The position numbers were made by a program, and so were the translations under genes. A DNA stretch of 46,952 bases from NCBI GenBank assembly GCA_946886855.1, contig CAMPJJ010000035.1:1-46952 (forward strand), given 5' to 3'. The notes below the pieces were generated by a model. That model had not been told where the DNA came from and made no database searches. It saw only the letters and a list, made by a program, of their open reading frames with translations. Of the stretch, positions 42,010 through 46,952 are shown in pieces (position 1 is the stretch's first letter; each line of letters starts with the position of its first letter). Origin of the DNA: an uncultured Roseateles sp. (GTDB lineage Bacteria > Pseudomonadota > Gammaproteobacteria > Burkholderiales > Burkholderiaceae).

Positions 42010-42444
42010 ATGGTCACGACGATCAAACGCGAAGAGTTCTGTTTCCTGGTGGTCGACGATTTCTCGACCATGCGCCGCATCATTTCCGGACTGCTGCGCG
42101 AACTCGGCTTCAAGAAGATCCTCGAAGCCGAGGACGGCAAAGCCGCATTGCGTCAGCTCGAACTCTCCGCCGAGTCCGGCGAGCCGGTCCACTTCGTGCT
42201 CAGCGACGTGAACATGCCGGTGATGAACGGCTTCCAGTTCCTGGAGGCCTTGCGAGCCAAGCCCGAATCCGATCCGCTGCGCAAGGTGCCGGTGCTGCTG
42301 GTCACCGCCGAGGGCCGCAAGGAAGACATCATCCGCGCCGCACAACTCGGCGCCACCGGCTACATCGTCAAGCCGTTCAACAAGGACACGGTGGGCGACA
42401 AGATCCACCTGACGCTGAAGAACCGGAACATCCTGGTCGACTGA
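42010..42444 (+). CDS. cheY: CheY chemotaxis response regulator
   Basis: A 144-residue single receiver domain with the complete CheY signature. VVDDFSTMRRIISGLL (acid pocket Asp16/Asp17) is followed by phospho-acceptor Asp66 in FVLSDVNMPVMNG, Thr99 (LLVTAEG), Tyr118 and Lys121 (GYIVKPFN). The DFSTMRRI helix and Tyr before the Lys are those that bind FliM. It is 12-15 residues longer than E. coli CheY because of a loop insertion (SAESGEPVH). No other chemotaxis gene is adjacent, so it is an additional, orphan CheY that may modulate the flagellar motor or act as a phosphate sink. Confidence 0.88.
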   Translation: MVTTIKREEFCFLVVDDFSTMRRIISGLLRELGFKKILEAEDGKAALRQLELSAESGEPVHFVLSDVNMPVMNGFQFLEALRAKPESDPLRKVPVLLVTAEGRKEDIIRAAQLGATGYIVKPFNKDTVGDKIHLTLKNRNILVD

Positions 42445-42557
42445 CCGGCGCGCGGTCGGGCGGGCGGGCGGACGTAACGCCCGTAACCCCGCCCGGGGCG
42501 CGTCCCGTCGACGCGGCGCGGGACACTCGCGACCCCTTTGTTGCTCCGACTCCTCGC

Positions 42558-43511
42558 ATGACCGACCGCAGGCAAGTCCTCGCCGCGGCGATGGGTTCGC
42601 TGCTGATGCCGACCGCCCGGTCCATCGCCGCGCCCGCGCTGCCGGAGGCCACCGGGCCCTACGCCCTCCCCGGCACCTTCGTCCATCCGTTGCCCGATCC
42701 GGTCACCGGGCGACGCTACGAGGTCTGGATCGACCTGCCGCCGAACGCGTCGCCGAACGCGCCGCTGAACGCCCCGCCGAATGCCGGCCCGCGACCGGCC
42801 GTCTTCGTCACCGATGCGCCCTACGCCTTCCCGCTGGTGCGGGCCCTGCGCAACCGCGTGGGCCAGCAGGGCCGCAACCTGGCCGATTTCGCCGTCGTCG
42901 GGCTGGCGGGGCCCGCGGACGAGTCCGCGGTCGACATGCGGTCGCGCGACTACACGCCCAGCGATCCCCGGAGCCGGCCGGGCCGACCCGCCGACCGCTA
43001 TGGCGCGCCCCGCTACGGCGAAGGCGCGGCCTACCTCAAGTACCTGGCCGACGTGGCGGTGCCGGCGGTCTCGGCGAGGTATCAGCTCGACGCGGACCGC
43101 CGCGTGCTGCTCGGGCACTCCTATGGGGCGCTCCTCGCGGCACAGGTGCTGTTCGCCAAGCCGGCGCTGTTCAGCCACTACATCCTCGGCAGCCCGTCGT
43201 TCTGGTTCGATCGGCACCTGATGTTCGACCGTGAGGCGGCGTACGCGAAGCAGCACGCCGATCTGGCGGCGAGAATTTTCCAGTATGTCGGCGCCTACGA
43301 GGCCGTCGCGCCGGGACCGCGCTTCAACAAGGAGACCGACCTCGTCGCCGATGCGCGCCGCTTCGAATCGCTCCTGCGCAAGCGCCGCTACCCCTCGTTG
43401 CGCATCGAGAGCCGCGTGCTGGCCGGCGAGGACCACCTCACCGTGGCGCCGGCCGGCGCGACGCTGGGCCTGCTCTGGGCGCTGCCCGGCAAGGGGCCGT
43501 ACGAGGCCTGA
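42558..43511 (+). CDS. exported alpha/beta-hydrolase esterase (Fes/IroE-like)
   Basis: A 317-residue putative esterase (PF00756). The N-terminus MTDRRQVLAAAMGSLLMPTA is a Tat-type signal peptide ending near AIAAPA, so the enzyme is periplasmic. The nucleophile elbow is LLGHSYGALLAAQ (Ser188), the family-typical YILGSPSFWFDRH follows, and the His is in LAGEDHLTVAPA. Relatives hydrolyse ferric-siderophore esters or unknown acyl esters. Residues 62-77 are four repeats of [PL]NA[SPG], encoded by a 12-base repeat (42741-42788), and extend a surface loop. No siderophore genes lie nearby, so the substrate is open. Confidence 0.82.
   Translation: MTDRRQVLAAAMGSLLMPTARSIAAPALPEATGPYALPGTFVHPLPDPVTGRRYEVWIDLPPNASPNAPLNAPPNAGPRPAVFVTDAPYAFPLVRALRNRVGQQGRNLADFAVVGLAGPADESAVDMRSRDYTPSDPRSRPGRPADRYGAPRYGEGAAYLKYLADVAVPAVSARYQLDADRRVLLGHSYGALLAAQVLFAKPALFSHYILGSPSFWFDRHLMFDREAAYAKQHADLAARIFQYVGAYEAVAPGPRFNKETDLVADARRFESLLRKRRYPSLRIESRVLAGEDHLTVAPAGATLGLLWALPGKGPYEA
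42741..42788 (+). repeat. 12-bp coding repeat, four copies
   Basis: Four in-frame 12-base units encode PNAS, PNAP, LNAP and PNAG inside the esterase. Changes in copy number would keep the frame. Confidence 0.8.
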
Positions 43512-43553
43512 CGCGATTACCATGCTCGCCACGCAACGAAGAGGATGTGGCGC

Positions 43554-44234
43554 ATGGGGGCCAAGACCTGGATGCTCGTCATCGCGGACGGCGACGCGCG
43601 CGCGGCCCTGGAAGCGCAGCCTGCGCTCGACCGGGACGCGACACGCGCGCTGGCTGAACGGCTCTTTCCAGGGGAAACGCTCGAGCTGATCGGCGAAGGC
43701 GACCTGAGCTACACCAATCCACCCGACCCGCTGATGTTCATCGGCTGCTTCCCCGGCGTCTCCGTGATCGCGGCCAGCGAATTCGCCGTCGATCATCCGT
43801 CGCAGCTGCCGGGACGCTTCCTCGACATCGCCGGCAGACGCCGGATCACCTTGCACGCGATGCACAGCGTGGTCGACTGGTTCGCCTTCGCCGTCTGGGA
43901 GGACGGCCGGCTCATCCGTTCCCTGAGCCTGTCGCCCGACAGCGGCATCCTGGAGAACATCGGCGAGCCCCTGCCCTTCGAGGCGCCGTACTGGGCGGAG
44001 CAGCAGCGCGTGGCCAGCGTCGAGGGCGAAAACGCCTACCCCTTGCCCTTCCATCCGCTGGAACTGGGGGAAGCGGTGCTGCTCGCCCGGTTCGGGTATC
44101 AGCTCGAAGGCGGCGGTGCCGCGAGCGTCGATCCGTTCGCCATCCCGCTGCTGCACTTCCAACGCTCAGGCACACGCCGCAAGACGGCCCAGGAGGCCCC
44201 TGTGGCGAGCGCCCCCTGGTGGAAGTTCTGGTGA
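43554..44234 (+). CDS. DUF6928 family protein
   Basis: A 226-residue soluble protein beginning MGAKTWMLVIADGDARAAL, the hallmark start of the DUF6928 family. Further blocks are LSYTNPPDPLMFIGCFPGVS, MHSVVDWFAFAVWEDGRLIR and LSPDSGILENIGEPLPFEAP. The C-terminus ends in aromatic WWKFW. No signal peptide or membrane helix. The family has no known activity. ATG 43554 is preferred to the ATG nine bases earlier because it gives the conserved family start. It is 42 bases after the esterase gene and may be co-transcribed. Confidence 0.72.
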   Translation: MGAKTWMLVIADGDARAALEAQPALDRDATRALAERLFPGETLELIGEGDLSYTNPPDPLMFIGCFPGVSVIAASEFAVDHPSQLPGRFLDIAGRRRITLHAMHSVVDWFAFAVWEDGRLIRSLSLSPDSGILENIGEPLPFEAPYWAEQQRVASVEGENAYPLPFHPLELGEAVLLARFGYQLEGGGAASVDPFAIPLLHFQRSGTRRKTAQEAPVASAPWWKFW

Positions 44235-44251
44235 TCGCGACGGGGTCCCGT

Positions 44252-44740
44252 TCAGGGGCCGCCTGAACCGCCCAAGGCCGCCACCACCTCCGGCGGCGCC
44301 TGCACCAGCTCGATCAGCACCCCCTCGCCGCCGATCGGGTAATCGCCGCTGCTCTTCGGATGGATGAAGCAGACGTCGTGGCCGGCCGCCCCTTTGCGGA
44401 TGCCACCAGGCGCGAAGCGCACCCCGTGCGCGGCCATCCATTCGACCGCCTTGGGCAGATCGTCCACCCACAGGCCGATGTGATTGAGCGGCGTCGCATG
44501 GACCGCCGGTTTCTTCTCCGGATCCAGCGGCTGCATCAGGTCGACCTCGATCCGGTGGGGGCCGTTGCCGATCGCGCAGATGTCCTCGTCGACGTTTTCC
44601 GACGCCGACACGAAGTGGCCGACGACCTCCAGCCCCAGCACCTCCACCCACAGCCGGCGCAGTGCGGCCTTGTCCGGCCCACCGATCGCGATCTGCTGGA
44701 CGCCGAGGACCCGATAGGGCTTGGTGGCATTTGTCGTCAT
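44252..44740 (-). CDS. VOC-family (glyoxalase-like) protein
   Basis: A 162-residue vicinal-oxygen-chelate protein with two beta-alpha-beta3 modules. The first starts [20 protein letters not shown] and the second starts [20 protein letters not shown]; the last metal-site strand is [11 protein letters not shown]. It resembles lactoylglutathione lyase and methylmalonyl-CoA epimerase. The first metal ligand, usually His, is Gln in VQQIAI, while His (LNHIG) and Glu (LIELV) are kept. A short glyoxalase with Gln as ligand is known in glyoxalase I itself. There is no ribosome site before the ATG, but TTGACA lies nearby upstream, so the message may be nearly leaderless. Confidence 0.82.
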   Translation of the reverse strand: MTTNATKPYRVLGVQQIAIGGPDKAALRRLWVEVLGLEVVGHFVSASENVDEDICAIGNGPHRIEVDLMQPLDPEKKPAVHATPLNHIGLWVDDLPKAVEWMAAHGVRFAPGGIRKGAAGHDVCFIHPKSSGDYPIGGEGVLIELVQAPPEVVAALGGSGGP

Positions 44741-45187
44741 ATTAATTGGCTGTCAATAACTAATAGAGGTGGGCATACCTTCAAAACTGAGGTCATGCGG
44801 ATGGCCGAAAACCCGTGAACTTATCACGGCGAACACAAAGCGCGCCGCCCGGAGCCCTCCGTCGGCGGTGGCCTCGATGGCCTTTGTTCACACGGCTTAC
44901 ATCGTGTTTCAGCGCCCTTGGAGCGGCGTTGATCGTGTGTCGCAGGCAGCTTTGACCTCCGAACCGCCTTCAGCATGGCGCGTAAGTGCCGATCACCATT
45001 GAATGTCTGCCGCATGACAAGCGAACGCTCGTTCGATGGCGCGGCCAGGATCCCTTGCCTTGGCAAGCATCTCCTCCCCCGCATTCGCGGGCTTTACGCC
45101 GCTTCTGTAACCGTGAACTGAGGCCGACTCCGGGCCCTTTTGTTCCGTTCACGTTAAGCGCGCCACCAATAACATTTCCGGGCTAGC
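44741..45187. other. intergenic region upstream of the octad-repeat gene, no gene seen
   Basis: This is about 450 bases of lower-GC sequence without a credible reading frame. It contains TTGACA on the minus strand close to the VOC start and an inverted repeat TTGCC-TT-GGCAA around 45059-45070. No tRNA, terminator with T-run or insertion sequence end was recognised. Confidence 0.5.
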
Positions 45188-45214
45188 TCAAGTTTGTCAA
45201 TCGGCGTCCGAAAA
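45188..45214 (+). promoter_or_regulatory. candidate sigma-28 (FliA) promoter of the octad-repeat gene
   Basis: TCAAGTTT (45188-45195), 11 bases, then TCCGAAAA (45207-45214). Against the flagellar consensus TAAAGTTT-N11-GCCGATAA this matches 7 of 8 and 6 of 8 positions with exact spacing. The start would be near 45222, leaving a leader of about 100 bases. Confidence 0.42.
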
Positions 45215-45277
45215 CCGACTGACGGCACCCGGAAGTTGGGGTGCCCGGCAACCACAAGCTGACCCAACCCACTCGCG

Positions 45278-45303
45278 CCTATGGGCGCATCCGCCCCCAT
45301 AGG
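45278..45303. repeat. hairpin in the leader of the octad-repeat gene
   Basis: CCTATGGG (45278-45285) pairs perfectly with CCCATAGG (45296-45303). The stem ends five bases before the GGAG ribosome site (45309-45312), so it could influence translation of the repeat protein. Confidence 0.5.
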
Positions 45304-45319
45304 TTCACGGAGTTCCAAG

Positions 45320-46952
45320 ATGGCATCGCTGATTACCAACCTGACGACCGACCAGATCGCCGCCCTCACGTCGACGACCCTGGCGCGCCTGACCAGCGAA
45401 GACTGGGCCGCGTTCACCACCGAGCAGTTCCAGGCGCTGACGACGTCGCAGTTCGCGACCCTGGGCACCAAGGCGGTCTCGCTGTTCACGACGACCAACA
45501 TCGCCGCCATCGAGTCCGACGACCTGCGCGCGCTGTCCACCGCCGCGGTGCAGACCTTCACCAGCGCGCAGCTGAATGCCCTGGGCTCCGACCAGTTCGG
45601 CGCGATGACGACCAAGCAGGTCGGCGCGATGACCACCAGCCAGGTGCGCAACCTGGAGTCGGACGACCTGAACGCCCTGGCCTCCGACCAGATCCGCGCG
45701 CTGAGCACGCAGCAGGTGGCCGCCATCGCCACCAGCCTGATCGGCTCCATGGCGTCGGACGACCTCCAGGCCCTGACCACCAACCAGATCAAGTCGCTGA
45801 GCTCGCAGCAGGTCCACGCCCTCTCCACCGAGGGCGTCGCCGCGTTGGGCACCGGCCAGGCCGCCGCGCTGAGCAGCACGCAGACCGCCGCACTGACCTC
45901 CGACCAGGCTGCCGCGCTGACCTCGGACGCGGTCCACGCGCTGAGCACCGCCGCCGTCCGGGCGTTGGGCACCGACCAGATCGCCGCGCTGAATTCCGAT
46001 CAGATCGCCGCGCTGACCACCGCCCAGATCGGCGCGTTGTCCACGCAGCAGATCCGCCAGCTGGCCAGCGATGAGATCGCCGCCCTGGACACCAACCAGA
46101 TCCGCGCCATCACCACCCAGCAGATCGCCGCGCTGACGACCGACCAGCTGGCCGGCGTCAACAGCACCGACGTGCAGGCGCTGACGACCGCGCAGGTCCG
46201 CGCGCTGAGTTCCTCCCAGGTCGGCGCGCTGAGCACCGACTCGATCGAGGCGATGAGCTCCGGCCAGATCGGCGCGCTGAGCTCCACGCAGGTCAAGGGT
46301 CTGACGACCGACCAGATGGCGGCCATCAGCTCCGACGACATGAAGGCGCTCTCGACCGCCACCGTCCGCGCCCTGTCGACCGACCAGGTCCAGGCGCTGA
46401 ATTCGGACCAGGTCTCGGCGCTGACCAGCACCCAGATCGGCGCGCTGACGACCGGCCAGGTCGCCGTGCTGTCCACCGATGAGCTGAACGCGCTGAGCAG
46501 CGCGCAGATCCGCGCGCTGGGCACCGCCCAGATCGCCGCGCTGTCCACCGACCAGGTCTCCGGCATGGAATCGGCCGACGTCCAGGCCTTCACCACCGGC
46601 CAGGTCGCCGCGCTGAGCTCGGCCCAGATCGCCGCGCTGTCCACCGACGCCATCGTCGCGCTGACCTCGGGACAGTTCGCGACCCTCACCTCCAAGCAAC
46701 TGGCCGGTCTGTCGACCGACCAGATGGCCGCCATCGAGTCGCAGGACCTGCGCGCCCTGTCGACCGCCGCGATCCGCTCGCTGACGACCGACCAGTTCGA
46801 CGCGCTGCATTCCGACCAGGTCGCCGCCCTGTCCACCCAGCAGGTCGCCGCCCTGACGACCGGCCAGGTGCAGGCGATGTCCAGCGACGACTTGAATGCG
46901 CTGGGCTCGGCCCAGATCCGCGCGCTCGGTACCGCTCAGGTCGCCGCGCTGT
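45320..46952 (+). CDS. giant octapeptide-repeat protein, 5' part (runs off the window)
   Basis: An open frame of 544 codons from ATG 45320 (GGAG seven bases ahead) with no stop before the window end. From the first residue the whole sequence is 68 uninterrupted octads with consensus [ST]-[ST]-x-Q-[IV]-x-A-L; examples are TTDQIAAL, STQQVAAL and GSAQIRAL. There is not one insertion or deletion. The visible part has no Pro, Cys or Tyr and a single Trp (octad 4). Position 4 is usually Gln but acidic in eleven octads. No signal peptide is visible, so if secreted it would use a C-terminal (type I) signal outside the window. Similar octad arrays occur in very large proteins of Burkholderiales and other proteobacteria, often labelled heme-utilisation or beta-strand-repeat proteins without evidence. 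A cell-surface or adhesive role is inference. Confidence 0.9.
   Translation, partial: MASLITNLTTDQIAALTSTTLARLTSEDWAAFTTEQFQALTTSQFATLGTKAVSLFTTTNIAAIESDDLRALSTAAVQTFTSAQLNALGSDQFGAMTTKQVGAMTTSQVRNLESDDLNALASDQIRALSTQQVAAIATSLIGSMASDDLQALTTNQIKSLSSQQVHALSTEGVAALGTGQAAALSSTQTAALTSDQAAALTSDAVHALSTAAVRALGTDQIAALNSDQIAALTTAQIGALSTQQIRQLASDEIAALDTNQIRAITTQQIAALTTDQLAGVNSTDVQALTTAQVRALSSSQVGALSTDSIEAMSSGQIGALSSTQVKGLTTDQMAAISSDDMKALSTATVRALSTDQVQALNSDQVSALTSTQIGALTTGQVAVLSTDELNALSSAQIRALGTAQIAALSTDQVSGMESADVQAFTTGQVAALSSAQIAALSTDAIVALTSGQFATLTSKQLAGLSTDQMAAIESQDLRALSTAAIRSLTTDQFDALHSDQVAALSTQQVAALTTGQVQAMSSDDLNALGSAQIRALGTAQVAAL
45344..46952 (+). repeat. nested repeat: 24-bp octad units in 408-bp super-repeats
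   Basis: Octads 2-18, 19-35, 36-52 and 53-68 (45344-45751, 45752-46159, 46160-46567, 46568-46951) align one to one. For example, octads 42 and 59 are TTDQMAAI and STDQMAAI, 46 and 63 are NSDQVSAL and HSDQVAAL, and 49 and 66 are STDELNAL and SSDDLNAL. In each copy the acidic position-4 octads fall at octads 1, 8 and 14 (a few exceptions in copies 1 and 2). The period is therefore 17 octads, 136 residues. Confidence 0.88.

Noticed and set aside
45241..46810. Long alternative frames on both strands across the octad repeats
   Set aside because: A 24-bp repeat keeps every frame periodic and open. Only the frame from 45320 has a ribosome site and a sensible hydrophobic/polar pattern.
45344..46952. 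24-bp periodicity resembling a CRISPR or satellite array
   Set aside because: Units are contiguous, codon-phased and vary mostly at synonymous or conservative positions. There are no spacers.

Overview
The window is very GC-rich DNA from a betaproteobacterium of the Burkholderiales, most likely of the Roseateles/Mitsuaria/Rubrivivax type. This placement rests on gene content and codon use, not on a marker gene. About 47 protein genes are supported. I see no rRNA, tRNA, CRISPR array, insertion sequence or phage module.

Region 1 (1-14450) is a stress, envelope and signalling cluster. It holds an AI-2E family membrane protein, a hybrid histidine kinase, a DUF2383 protein, a yqjD-yqjE-like operon, a CheY-like regulator with a GmhB-like phosphatase, a type IB topoisomerase, a sigma-54 activator, a small exported protein, a GT9 glycosyltransferase, a YihY/BrkB protein and a PRC-barrel protein. 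Nearly every transcription unit here has a -24/-12 (sigma-54) promoter match close to GGCAYG-N4-TTGCC upstream. With the response-regulator-type sigma-54 activator in the middle, this reads as one locally organised RpoN regulon.

Region 2 (14450-20580) is metabolic: a CBS-domain protein, metY with an overlapping alpha/beta hydrolase, a DUF962/Mpo1-like protein, two NAD(P)-dependent redox proteins and a divergent LysR regulator. Region 3 (20581-22667) is a small accessory islet. It carries a toxin resembling the type VI effector Tse2, an overlapping Tsi2-like immunity gene and two unrecognised genes. Region 4 (22668-25667) is the threonine-to-glycine pathway (tdh, kbl) with a divergent XRE-cupin regulator and a palindromic operator candidate. 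Region 5 (25668-32505) holds a tail-anchored hypothetical protein, a second YihY protein, DUF2069, an FAD-linked 2-hydroxyacid dehydrogenase and a large two-component propeller sensor kinase.

Region 6 (32526-41938) has an RND efflux pump with its lipoprotein adaptor, a GT4 glycosyltransferase with a beta-propeller partner, an MFS transporter and an inositol-monophosphatase family protein. Region 7 (42010-46952) has an orphan CheY, an esterase, a DUF6928 protein and a VOC protein. Last comes the 5' part of a giant repeat protein: all 544 visible residues are 68 uninterrupted octapeptides, and these are organised into a 17-octad (136-residue, 408-bp) super-repeat. This gene is open at the window end and is preceded by a candidate FliA (sigma-28) promoter.
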